From assembly GCA_022709365.1 (NCBI GenBank), contig JAKLIY010000003.1, forward strand, positions 81,035 through 145,034: a stretch of 64,000 bases of DNA, read 5' to 3'. The translations under genes and the position numbers were made by a program. The stretch's first letter is position 1. Each line of letters begins with the position of its first letter. This document shows positions 8,711 to 17,379 of the stretch, piece after piece. The stretch is from Pseudomonadota bacterium (GTDB taxonomy: Bacteria; Pseudomonadota; Gammaproteobacteria; Competibacterales; Competibacteraceae). The notes under the pieces are model-generated. The model worked only from the letters and a program-made list of their open reading frames with translations, had not been told where the DNA came from and did not search any database.

Positions 8711-11116
8711 ATGTTCTTCGGTCAAAAAATCCATCCGCTGAATTTCGATCTTCCCGAAACACTGACCCTGACGGGCGACGCTGTGGAACTGAGCGGGCCG
8801 GGCGTCCGGTTGCGGGTTTATTGTGCGGACATCATGGCGGGTTGTTTGCGCTTGCGGTTCAAGAATGCCCAGTCTGCTGATCTGCAACAGCATTCGGATG
8901 CAGTCTTGCCGGAACTCCGTCAAGGGTGTCCGACGGTTTCCCCCCACCCTGACTCTCCCCTACCAGGGGGAAAAGAGATTAACGGGGTGCAGTTTAGCGC
9001 CGCTGCTGGCAATGTTGAGCTGAGTGCCGCGCAACTGCGGCTGGAACTGGCCGGGTTTACCCTGGAAACCGTGGCTGAGGGCGTCGGCGCGTGCGGGGAC
9101 AATCTGCTGCTCAATTTCGCTCTGCGCGGCATCGATGGTTGCTATGGGTTCGGCGAGCGCACCCGACGGCTCAATAAACTCGGCGACAGCGCCGACCTGC
9201 TGACCGTGGACGTAGTAGCGGTGTTTCGCCATACCTACGCCCGCGATGACTACGATCCAACCTATGTCGCTATTCCACTGGCTATTCTGAAATCCGGCGA
9301 CCGATTCCTGGGGCTGTTTTTCGACAATCCGGGCCGGGCCATCATGGACGCCGGTAAAAGTCAGCCCGGCGAATTCTGGTATCAGTCCTTCGGCGGCGTG
9401 ACCGATCTGTATTTGCTGGCTGGACCGACCTTGCCGGAAGTCGTGCGGCGTTATGCGGCATTAACGGGCCGGGCGCCGCTGCCGTCCTTGTGGGCGCTGG
9501 GTTATCACCAATGCCGCTGGAGTTATCGCAGCGCGGTGGAATTCCGTCATCTGGCCGCGCAATTCGCCGCTGCCGATTTGCCGGTCAGCGCCCTGTGGTA
9601 CGACATCGACTACATGGACAATTTCCGGCTGTTCACCTGGAACCGGCAGGCGTTTCCCGATCCCGCCGCGTTGAACCGTGAATTGCAGGCCGCCGGCATT
9701 CGCGCCGTGGCGATTATCGATCCCGGCGTCAAGCGCGAGCCGGGCTATGCCGTGTACGACAGCGGGCGGCAACAGCAGGTGTTTTGCCAAACCGCCAGCG
9801 GTCGGGACTATATCGGCAAGGTCTGGCCGGGCGATACCGTATTTCCCGACTTCACCCTGGAACATACCCGGAATTGGTGGGCAGGCCAGTTGGCGACATT
9901 TCTGCGCGATGGCGCGGTCGATGGCGTCTGGCTGGACATGAACGATCCAGCGACGGGCTACAGCCGCACCGAGGAAATGCGCTTTGTCCACGGCGCGATT
10001 CCCCACGACCGCTATCACAATCAGTATGCCCATTTCATGGCCATCGCCAGCCGCGCCGCCTGCGATCAGCTTAATTCTGACGGTCGCCCGTTTCTGCTGA
10101 CCCGCAGCGCCTGCGCCGGCACGCAGCGTTATAGCGCGGTGTGGACCGGGGATAACGCCAGCAACTGGAAACATCTGCGGATGGCGCTGCCGTGTTCGTT
10201 GAATCTGGGCTTGTCCGGCGCAGCGTTCAACGGTCCCGATGTCGGCGGCTTCATGGACGACGCCAGCGCCGAATTGCTGGTGCGCTGGCATCAGGCCGGT
10301 TGCCTGTTCCCGTTCTTCCGCAACCATGCCAGTCGAAATTCCCGGCTTCAGGAGCCGTGGCAATTCGGGCCAGACGCGCTGGCGGCGATTCGCGGAGCCA
10401 TTCGCACCCGTTACCGGCTATTGCCCTATCTGTATCAATGCTTTTTCGCCCACTGGCGGGAAGGCGATCCGATCATCCGCCCGCTGCTGTATCACTACGC
10501 CGGGCCGGAATACGCCGATCTGGACGATCAATATCTGGTCGGCGACGCGGTATTGGTTGCGCCGATCCTGCACGGCGAGGGCCAAGGGCCAGAGATGATT
10601 CGCGATGGGATTAAAATGCAGGAACGGTCGATTCTCTTGCCACCGGGCGGCTGGTTTGATCTGAACCGGGGCGAATGGCTGGAAGGGGGGCGCGCCCTGC
10701 ACTACGCCGCTGCATTGAACGAGTTGCCGCTATTTGTCCGCGATGGGGCGGTCGTGCCGTATTACGCCGGACCGTTACGCAACAGTTTCATGGACTTGAG
10801 CGCGGTCGAATTGCACCTGTTTTGCCGGGAACGATCCGCGCAATGCGACTATTTCCTCGATGATCGGGAGACCCGGCGCTATGAGCAGGGCTATGGCGCA
10901 GCCCGGATTGTCGCCGAGATCGACAGCGAGCGGTTGCGGGTGGAAATTACCGAATCTGGCGATTATCCACGGGATACCGTGCGCTTTACCCCAGTCGTTT
11001 ACGGTCGTCCTGAAGTGCGGGAACTGGAACTAACCGTCAACGGCCATACGGAAAACCGACCGTTGCAGGCCGGCCAGCGCGAATGGCTGTGCCGGGAGCT
11101 GGCGGTGCAGGTTTAA
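8711..11116 (+). CDS. Glycoside hydrolase family 31 (alpha-glucosidase type)
   Basis: The 801-residue enzyme has an N-terminal beta-sandwich, a (beta/alpha)8 barrel and C-terminal beta domains. Catalytic motifs are clear: nucleophile Asp in DGVWLDMNDP (near residue 413) and acid/base Asp in VWTGDNASNWKHL (near 480), with ALWYDIDYMDNFR ahead. No signal peptide is seen, so a cytoplasmic role in cleaving alpha-glucosides such as maltodextrins is likely; alpha-xylosidase is the alternative. Residues about 76-90 (TVSPHPDSPLPGGKE) come from a palindromic repeat inserted in frame in the N-terminal domain. The gene is monocistronic, followed by a long palindromic repeat. Confidence 0.92.
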   Translation: MFFGQKIHPLNFDLPETLTLTGDAVELSGPGVRLRVYCADIMAGCLRLRFKNAQSADLQQHSDAVLPELRQGCPTVSPHPDSPLPGGKEINGVQFSAAAGNVELSAAQLRLELAGFTLETVAEGVGACGDNLLLNFALRGIDGCYGFGERTRRLNKLGDSADLLTVDVVAVFRHTYARDDYDPTYVAIPLAILKSGDRFLGLFFDNPGRAIMDAGKSQPGEFWYQSFGGVTDLYLLAGPTLPEVVRRYAALTGRAPLPSLWALGYHQCRWSYRSAVEFRHLAAQFAAADLPVSALWYDIDYMDNFRLFTWNRQAFPDPAALNRELQAAGIRAVAIIDPGVKREPGYAVYDSGRQQQVFCQTASGRDYIGKVWPGDTVFPDFTLEHTRNWWAGQLATFLRDGAVDGVWLDMNDPATGYSRTEEMRFVHGAIPHDRYHNQYAHFMAIASRAACDQLNSDGRPFLLTRSACAGTQRYSAVWTGDNASNWKHLRMALPCSLNLGLSGAAFNGPDVGGFMDDASAELLVRWHQAGCLFPFFRNHASRNSRLQEPWQFGPDALAAIRGAIRTRYRLLPYLYQCFFAHWREGDPIIRPLLYHYAGPEYADLDDQYLVGDAVLVAPILHGEGQGPEMIRDGIKMQERSILLPPGGWFDLNRGEWLEGGRALHYAAALNELPLFVRDGAVVPYYAGPLRNSFMDLSAVELHLFCRERSAQCDYFLDDRETRRYEQGYGAARIVAEIDSERLRVEITESGDYPRDTVRFTPVVYGRPEVRELELTVNGHTENRPLQAGQREWLCRELAVQV
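8937..8980. repeat. GC-rich palindromic repeat inside the GH31 coding region
   Basis: CCCCACCCTGACTCTCCCC TACCA GGGGGA forms the hairpin typical of this repeat family. It is translated in frame as SPHPDSPLPGGK, between LPELRQG and INGVQF. Length is a multiple of three or compensated, since the GH31 frame stays open across it. Confidence 0.7.
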
Positions 11117-11192
11117 GAGGTTGGTGACTACCTAGCATCCTTGAAATCTCGTTCCCACACCGGAACTTGGGAATCCGCTGGGAATAGTTCAT

Positions 11193-11281
11193 GTCTGAAT
11201 CACGGATTCACTGGATGGCGCAGATTTCACGGATGAAACCCTTCTGTGTCATCCGTTAATCTGTTAATCCGTGATTCAGAC
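11193..11281. repeat. Long palindromic intergenic repeat (CACGGATT...AATCCGTG type), second copy
   Basis: GTCTGAATCACGGATT (11193-11208) is the exact complement of 11266-11281, a perfect 16-bp outer stem. The inner part (TTCACGGATGA and TCATCCGTTAA) is also roughly complementary and resembles the copy at 4736-4806. The 230-bp gap 11117-11346 holds nothing else evident. Confidence 0.8.
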
Positions 11282-11346
11282 GGGGAGTGCTGAGTCATTA
11301 CACCGTTTGATCAGCGTTCAAAGTCCATCCAGCGAGGAGCAACCTT

Positions 11347-12048
11347 ATGGCGATATTCACCATTACCGGCGATGTTGACCCCTTCCTGCATGTCTCCCTG
11401 CACAAGGGCGAGAAGATTTATTGCGAATCTGACGCCATGGTGATGATGGAAGACACGCTCGATCTGACCGGCAAGATGACCGGCGGTCTGGGCAGCGCCT
11501 TGATGCGTCGGTTCGCCAATGGCGAGTCGTTTTTCCAGCAGCACATCGAAGCCAACCGGGGCGAAGGGGACTGCCTGTTGTCGCCGGTTTTGCCGGGCAC
11601 GATCCAAGTTCTCGAAGTGGGCGCAACCCAGTACATGCTCAGCGATGGCGCGTTCGTGGCGGCGGAAAGCGGCGTCGATTTGAAGGTCCGCACCCAAAGC
11701 CTCGGCAACGCGCTGTTCGCCCAGTCCGGCGGTTTCTTCGTCATGGAGGCCACCGGCAAGGGCAAGCTGGCGGTCTCTGGATTTGGCTCCGGCTTTATCC
11801 TGGATGTGGAGCCGGGCAAGGACGTGATTATCGACAATGCGCATGTGGTGGCCTGGGACAGCCAGTTGCGCTACGAGATTTCGGTGCCGAGTCAACAAAG
11901 TGGCGGGATGTTCAGCCGACTGGTCAGCAGCGTGACCAGCGGCGAAGGTCTGGTGCTGCGTTTTTCCGGGCGGGGGAAAGTGGTGATCTGTTCGCGCAAC
12001 CGCAACGCCTTTTCCAGTTGGGTGCGCGGCGGGGCCAGCAGCAGCTAA
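11347..12048 (+). CDS. AIM24/TIGR00266 family protein
   Basis: The 233-residue beta-rich protein has the family pattern: KGEKIYCESDAMVMM near the N-terminus, LTGKMTGGLGSALMRRF, SPVLPGTIQVLEV in the middle, QSGGFFVMEATGKGKLAVSGFG and a C-terminal GLVLRFSGRGKVVICSRN. The fold is a double-stranded beta-helix of unknown function, related to mitochondrial AIM24. There is no signal peptide or membrane helix. A GGAG precedes the ATG. It converges on mazG with a 9-bp gap. Confidence 0.88.
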   Translation: MAIFTITGDVDPFLHVSLHKGEKIYCESDAMVMMEDTLDLTGKMTGGLGSALMRRFANGESFFQQHIEANRGEGDCLLSPVLPGTIQVLEVGATQYMLSDGAFVAAESGVDLKVRTQSLGNALFAQSGGFFVMEATGKGKLAVSGFGSGFILDVEPGKDVIIDNAHVVAWDSQLRYEISVPSQQSGGMFSRLVSSVTSGEGLVLRFSGRGKVVICSRNRNAFSSWVRGGASSS

Positions 12049-12057
12049 CTCACGCTC

Positions 12058-12864
12058 TCAGCCGTTTCCCGACCCTGACGCTTCTTCGCGCTTGGCCCGA
12101 TTCCATAGGCCATCCATTTCTTCCAACGTCGAGTCGGTTGGGGTGCGTCCGTCCTCAGCTAACCAATGTTCGATACGTCGAAAGCGTCGTTCAAATTTGG
12201 CGTTGGTTCCCCGCAACGCCGCTTCGGGATCGAGTTTCAGATGCCGGGCTAGATTGGCGACGGCGAACAGTACATCGCCCAGTTCATCGGCCAAGCGTTC
12301 CGGCGGAGCCTGAGTGGCGATCTCGTGGCGAATTTCGCCGATTTCCTCTTGAATTTTCGCCAGCACCGGTTCGATTGCGCCCCAGTCGAAGCCGACCTGC
12401 GCCGCTTTTTTCTGCAATTTGGCGGCGCGGGTGAGCGCGGGCAACGCCAGCGGAACGCCGTCCAGGACGCCGGCGGGCGCTGGAGAGTCTGCGGCTTTTT
12501 CCGCCGCTTTGATCCGCTCCCAGGCGGCGGTCTGTTCGGCAGCGTCGGCATAGCGTTCATCACCGAAGACATGCGGGTGACGGCGGGTCATCTTCTCGAC
12601 AATGCCCCGCGCCACATCGGCGAAATCGAAACGTCCTTCTTCGCGGGCGATCTGGGCGCAGAACACCACATGAAACAGCAAATCGCCCAGCTCGGCGCGC
12701 AGTTCCGCCCAGTCTTCGCGGGCGATGGCGTCAGCGACTTCGTAGGCTTCCTCAATCGTATGCGGAACAATCGTCGCGCAGGTTTGTTGTCGATCCCATG
12801 GACAACCCTGCTCCGGGTCGCGCAGGCGAACCATGAGTTCCAGCAATTGTTCCAGCTCAGTCAC
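12058..12864 (-). CDS. mazG: Nucleoside triphosphate pyrophosphohydrolase MazG
   Basis: The 268-residue protein carries two MazG domains. The first has GCPWDRQQT, HTIEEAYEVADAI and the EELGD-like metal motif RAELGDLLFHVVF; the second has KIQEEIGEIRHEI and LADELGDVLFAVANLARHL. MazG hydrolyses NTPs to NMPs and pyrophosphate, cleaning non-canonical nucleotides and lowering (p)ppGpp in E. coli. The start is GTG, overlapping the TGA of the upstream methyltransferase gene as GTGA, which implies translational coupling. Confidence 0.93.
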   Translation of the reverse strand: MTELEQLLELMVRLRDPEQGCPWDRQQTCATIVPHTIEEAYEVADAIAREDWAELRAELGDLLFHVVFCAQIAREEGRFDFADVARGIVEKMTRRHPHVFGDERYADAAEQTAAWERIKAAEKAADSPAPAGVLDGVPLALPALTRAAKLQKKAAQVGFDWGAIEPVLAKIQEEIGEIRHEIATQAPPERLADELGDVLFAVANLARHLKLDPEAALRGTNAKFERRFRRIEHWLAEDGRTPTDSTLEEMDGLWNRAKREEASGSGNG

Positions 12865-14459
12865 AGCAAATTCTCCTGTTCGCCGGTCAGCGTTTCCCGT
12901 TCCGCTTTTTTGAAGGTCAGTCCGCCTTGGCTCAGGTCGGGATAACGCGCCCGTTCCGCACCGTTTAACACCCCTTCAATGGTGAGGATTTGCAGTTTGG
13001 GAAAAGCGCCGAAATGCGGCGACTGGTAATAACCGGCGCTGAGGGCTTCGGTTTGCATCGGCTTAGTGGGCGGAGTCAGCGTGACAAACAGACCGATAGC
13101 GGCTTTTTCCCGCTCCACCACATGGCCTAAATCCCGAATCATGCTGACATTGACATTATCGCCGCCCTTGACCGAAACAATGATCTTCTTCGCTAAACCG
13201 GCGTCATCCTGGAAATAGATCAGGCCATCAATACCAGAATCTGCACCTTTTTTCCTACCCTGATACGGCCGGGCATTCACTCGCGCACAGGCCCACCACT
13301 GGAATTGATATTTATTCCGGGCGGCTAAATCGCGAGCGCTGGCTAAATCCTTCGGAACGCCAATCACTTCAAACTTAATGCCGGGAAACGCTGCTTTTAT
13401 CCGTGTTTCAATCACCGCAATCGCTAAATGGGTAATATCAATTCCGATCCATTGCCGGTTCATTTTGTGCGCCGCATGAATCGCTGTCCCGCATCCGCAA
13501 AATGGATCTAAAATCACATCACCTTCATTGCTGCTGGCCTGAATAATTCGTTCCAATAAAGCCAGCGGCTTTTGTGTCGGATAACCCAACCGTTCCGCCG
13601 CTTGGGAGTTGATCGGCGGAATGTCAGTCCAGATGGTCTGACAGGGCATTCCAGTGGATTCGTCGAGATAGCGCTTGAGCCGAATGCCGTCCTTGTTGGT
13701 AAAATGCAGGCGACCTTCTTGATCCAGTCGTTGCATCGTTTCGAGGGGGCAGCGCCATAGCGATTTAATACCTTTGTATTCATATTGATAACCGCCGCCA
13801 CTTAATCCCTTGGCGGTCAGATTATCATCGGCCCAGCGTCGGCCATCCGAATCGACATTCCGAAACCGCGCTTTGTAAGCGTCGTTATAAGACTGATAAA
13901 CCGGATTGAAGATATAATCTTCCGAACGTGAATAATAAAGCAGGATATCCATGTTCGCTCCAAAACGCTTGGTGTCACTGTGGGCGCTGGTGCGTTTCCA
14001 AACCAGTTCATTCAGGAAATTCTCTTTGCCAAATACGGCGTCTAGCACGATTTTCAGATAATGCGAAGCCGTTGGATCGCAATGCAGATATAAGCTTCCC
14101 GTCGATTTCAGCACTCGATGCAATTCCAGCAGACGATTTGCCATCATCACCAGATAGGCCATCATGTCATTCTCGCCCAAGAATGAACGCAACGCCTGCA
14201 TCACTTCGGCGGTCTGGGTGTTCGGCTGATGGAGAATTTCGGCAAACTCCCGCTCGGCTTCCGGCCCCCAGCGCCAGCTATCCTCAAAGGCCATGATTTG
14301 CGCATCAACCTGCTGGCCCTTGGGCGTTTTGAACAGCAGGTTGTAATCGCGCTTGGAGTTAAACGGCGGATCGAGATAAATCAAATCCACGCTTTCATCC
14401 GCGAGATGCTCACGGATGACCGCCAGATTGTCGCCAAAATAGAGTCGCTGGAGAGTCAT
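12861..14459 (-). CDS. Site-specific DNA methyltransferase with C-terminal nuclease-like domain
   Basis: This beta-class N6-adenine or N4-cytosine methyltransferase has motif IV DPPF (LIYLDPPFNSKRDYNLLF, near residue 30) before motif I DPFCGCGTAIHAA (near 345), plus a GYPTQKPLALLERI helix. After the methylase fold (about residue 385) comes an extra domain of about 145 residues with YQFQWWACARVNARPYQ, DSGIDGLIYF and KKIIVSVKGG. This matches the spacing of a PD-(D/E)XK or Mrr-like nuclease, although VKGG lacks the usual acidic residue two before the Lys. It could be a single-polypeptide restriction-modification enzyme or an orphan methylase with a DNA-binding tail. It is coupled to mazG. Confidence 0.88.
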   Translation of the reverse strand: MTLQRLYFGDNLAVIREHLADESVDLIYLDPPFNSKRDYNLLFKTPKGQQVDAQIMAFEDSWRWGPEAEREFAEILHQPNTQTAEVMQALRSFLGENDMMAYLVMMANRLLELHRVLKSTGSLYLHCDPTASHYLKIVLDAVFGKENFLNELVWKRTSAHSDTKRFGANMDILLYYSRSEDYIFNPVYQSYNDAYKARFRNVDSDGRRWADDNLTAKGLSGGGYQYEYKGIKSLWRCPLETMQRLDQEGRLHFTNKDGIRLKRYLDESTGMPCQTIWTDIPPINSQAAERLGYPTQKPLALLERIIQASSNEGDVILDPFCGCGTAIHAAHKMNRQWIGIDITHLAIAVIETRIKAAFPGIKFEVIGVPKDLASARDLAARNKYQFQWWACARVNARPYQGRKKGADSGIDGLIYFQDDAGLAKKIIVSVKGGDNVNVSMIRDLGHVVEREKAAIGLFVTLTPPTKPMQTEALSAGYYQSPHFGAFPKLQILTIEGVLNGAERARYPDLSQGGLTFKKAERETLTGEQENLL

Positions 14460-14484
14460 GAGGCTGTGTCCATGCAGAATACGA

Positions 14485-16626
14485 TCACTGTCCGCCGCGC
14501 CGTTTACCGCCGCCGCAGGGACTACCCTGAGTAAAAGCGCGTGCTGACTGTCGATCCGTCGATAAATCCCTTCCCTTTTGCAAAGGAAGAACTTGATGGG
14601 TGCGTGGCGGCAATCCGGTGTGCTGGGTCAGAAATGTCTGTGACCCGTGCTTACGGCCCGTCCGTCCGCCTTCCCCGCCACTCGCGCCTGTACCCGCCGG
14701 TTGCCAGAGTGGAATCAGATGCCGCTTGCCGTTACCGATTAAATCAGCGCGGCCCATCTGTTTGAGCGCTTCACGCAGCAGCGGCCAGTTCTCCGCGTCG
14801 TGGTAACGCAGAAACGCCTTATGCAACCGGCGCTGTTTCAAGCCCTTGGCGGCGAAGACGATTTCACCCCGGTCACGGTGAATGCCTTTCAGCGGATTCC
14901 GCCCGGTGTGGTACATGGCAGTCGCCAGCGCCATGGGACTCGGTAGAAACGCCTGCACCTGGTCAGCACGAAAACCGTTGCCCTTCAGCCATAGCGCCAG
15001 ATTCAGCATGTCCTCATCGGTCGTCCCCGGATGGGCGGCGATGAAATAGGGGATGAGGTACTGCTCCTTGCCGGCTTCCCTGGAATATTTCTCGAACAGT
15101 TCCTTGAACTTGTCATAAGCGCCCATGCCCGGTTTCATCATCTTCGACAACGGCCCGGCTTCGGTGTGTTCCGGGGCAATTTTCAGATAGCCGCCGACAT
15201 GGTGCGTGACCAGTTCACGCACATACGCGGGATCACGAATCGCCAGGTCATAACGCACCCCGGACGCGACCAGTACTTTTTTGACGCCCGGCAATTCCCG
15301 CGCCTTGCGGTACAGGTGAACCAGGGAGGAATGATCGGTATTCAGGTTCGGACAGATGTCGGGATAGACGCAGGACAACTTGCGGCAACTCCGCTCAATC
15401 TCCGGCGACTTGCAGGCGAGGCGGTACATATTGGCGGTTGGCCCGCCGAGGTCGGAAATGACGCCGGTGAAACCGGGTGTTTTATCCCGAATCTCCTCGA
15501 TTTCCCGCAGCACCGAGGCTTCCGAGCGGGACTGAATAATCCGGCCCTCGTGTTCGGTGATCGAGCAGAACGTGCAGCCGCCGAAGCAGCCACGCATGAT
15601 GTTGACCGAGAAGCGAATCATCTCCCAGGCGGGGATGCGGGCGTCGCCATAGCTGGGATGGGGAGCGCGGGCATAGGGCAGGTCGAACACCGCGTCGAAT
15701 TCAGCGGTGGTCAACGGAATCGGCGGCGGATTCAGCCACACCTCGCGGTCGCCGTGACGCTGGATCAAAGCGCGGGCGTTGCCGGGGTTGGTCTCCAGAT
15801 GCAGCAGGCGGGAGGCATGAGCGTATAGCACCGGATCACTTTTAACCTGCTCGTAGCTGGGCAGGCGCAGGACGGTTTGGGTGCGGTCGTGGCGGGGCGT
15901 GTGAGCGTCACGATCCGGCGCCGTCGCATCGATTTCCAGCCAGCCCTCCGGCAAATCGCCGCGATGGATAAACGCTGCGCCGCGTAAATCGCGCATCGTC
16001 TTGGGATGCTCACCGGCGGCGATGCGGTGCGCGACTTCAACAATCGCCCGCTCCGCATTGCCATACAGCAGCAGATCCGCCTTGGCGTCCAGCAAAATCG
16101 AGCGGCGCACTTTGTCCGACCAGTAGTCGTAATGGGCGATTCGGCGCAGCGACGCCTCAATGCCGCCAATGACGATAGGCGCATCGGGATACGCCTCGCG
16201 GCACCGCTGGCTGTAGACGATCACTGCCCGCTCCGGCCGCTTCCCGCCCTCGTCGTTCGGCGTGTAGGCGTCGTTATGGCGCAACCGTCGATCCGACGTG
16301 TAGCGGTTGACCATCGAATCCATATTGCCGGCGGTGACCCCGAAGAACAGATTGGGCTGGCCCAACGCCTGGAACGGTTCCGCCGAGGTCCAGTCCGGTT
16401 GGGCAATGAGGCCCACTCGAAAGCCCTGGGCTTCCAGCAACCGGCCAATGATCGCCATGCCGAAACTGGGATGGTCGATGTAGGCGTCGCCGGTCACCAC
16501 GATGATGTCGCAGGCATCCCAGCCGAGCGCGTCCATTTCGGTGCGCGACATCGGCAGGAAAGGCGCCATGCCGAAACGGGCGGCCCAGTATTTACGGCGG
16601 GAAAAGAGAGGAATCACGGCGGACAT
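14485..16626 (-). CDS. YgiQ family radical SAM protein
   Basis: The 713-residue protein begins [19 protein letters not shown]; the longer upstream frame is not conserved-looking. It contains the YgiQ N-terminal domain ([38 protein letters not shown]) and a radical SAM core with the cluster motif [12 protein letters not shown] (CxxxCxxC, near residue 365). SAM-binding strands and the C-terminal family domain ([26 protein letters not shown]) follow. The function is unknown; members are widespread single-copy genes. A roughly 100-bp diverged copy of its middle (15179-15277) reappears at 19663-19761. Confidence 0.92.
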   Translation of the reverse strand: MSAVIPLFSRRKYWAARFGMAPFLPMSRTEMDALGWDACDIIVVTGDAYIDHPSFGMAIIGRLLEAQGFRVGLIAQPDWTSAEPFQALGQPNLFFGVTAGNMDSMVNRYTSDRRLRHNDAYTPNDEGGKRPERAVIVYSQRCREAYPDAPIVIGGIEASLRRIAHYDYWSDKVRRSILLDAKADLLLYGNAERAIVEVAHRIAAGEHPKTMRDLRGAAFIHRGDLPEGWLEIDATAPDRDAHTPRHDRTQTVLRLPSYEQVKSDPVLYAHASRLLHLETNPGNARALIQRHGDREVWLNPPPIPLTTAEFDAVFDLPYARAPHPSYGDARIPAWEMIRFSVNIMRGCFGGCTFCSITEHEGRIIQSRSEASVLREIEEIRDKTPGFTGVISDLGGPTANMYRLACKSPEIERSCRKLSCVYPDICPNLNTDHSSLVHLYRKARELPGVKKVLVASGVRYDLAIRDPAYVRELVTHHVGGYLKIAPEHTEAGPLSKMMKPGMGAYDKFKELFEKYSREAGKEQYLIPYFIAAHPGTTDEDMLNLALWLKGNGFRADQVQAFLPSPMALATAMYHTGRNPLKGIHRDRGEIVFAAKGLKQRRLHKAFLRYHDAENWPLLREALKQMGRADLIGNGKRHLIPLWQPAGTGASGGEGGRTGRKHGSQTFLTQHTGLPPRTHQVLPLQKGRDLSTDRQSARAFTQGSPCGGGKRRGGQ

Positions 16627-16851
16627 ACAGCTCCAGGCAGCGCGGGGTGGAAAGGGTGACAAAGATGACAACGCTTTCGCGGGAGGGCGGAAGGCCAAGT
16701 TTAACAGACCACCAAGGCCGGTGATCCCTACGCTGATCTTCGTAGAGTATTTTCCTGGAATCTGTCACATTTTCAGGAGGCAGTCTGGCGATGGACGGCG
16801 GATTGTGCCAATCTTCGCGCCTGTTTTCCGCTGTGAGTTTTGTTTCCTACC

Positions 16852-17373
16852 ATGTCAAGTCCAGAAGCTTCCCACACCTTCGCCGGCACTGTCCCGCCCA
16901 CCCGCCTGATCGCCTATAGCGTGGCGTTGGCCGCGCTGGCGGTCGCCCTGTCGCCGATCAGCATCCCGGTAGGCATCGCCAAGGTGTCGCCTTTCCAACA
17001 TTTCATCAACGTCATCGCCGGAGCGCTGGTCGGTCCTTGGTGGGGGCTGGCGACGGCCTTGGTGACTTCCTTGGTGCGCAACGCGCTCGGTCTGGGTACG
17101 CCGTTGGCTTTTCCGGGTAGCGTATTTGGCGTGGTGCTGGCCGGCCTGGCTTTTCGCTATACCCGCAATATCTATGTCACTGCCCTCGGCGAAGTGATCG
17201 GCACCGGGCTGATCGGCGCTTCGGTCGGGGCATTGCTGGTTGCGCCCTACCTGATGGGCCGGGACATCGCCCTGACCGTGCTGATCCTGCCTTTCCTGCT
17301 GTCCTCACTGGCTGGCGCGGCGCTGGGCATTCTCGGTTTGCGCGTGCTGCGACAACTCGGTTATTTGCGTTAA
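16852..17373 (+). CDS. thiW: ECF transporter substrate-binding (S) component ThiW
   Basis: The 173-residue membrane protein has about five hydrophobic segments and the ThiW signature seen in Firmicutes: SPISIPVGIAKVSPFQHFIN, GALVGPWWG, RNALGLGTPLAFPGS and LGEVIGTGLIGA. ThiW is the S component proposed to take up hydroxyethylthiazole, the thiazole half of thiamin, for salvage. A Met four residues upstream is an alternative start. It lies 6 bp before the ECF module ORF, so the two form one transport system. I looked for a TPP riboswitch in the 16699-16851 leader and saw no CUGAGA or related core. Confidence 0.85.
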   Translation: MSSPEASHTFAGTVPPTRLIAYSVALAALAVALSPISIPVGIAKVSPFQHFINVIAGALVGPWWGLATALVTSLVRNALGLGTPLAFPGSVFGVVLAGLAFRYTRNIYVTALGEVIGTGLIGASVGALLVAPYLMGRDIALTVLILPFLLSSLAGAALGILGLRVLRQLGYLR

Positions 17374-17379
17374 GCAGCG

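Noticed and set aside
16699..16851. TPP riboswitch upstream of thiW
   Set aside because: ThiW genes are often under TPP control, but no CUGAGA or ACCUGAUCUGG-type core is visible in the leader.
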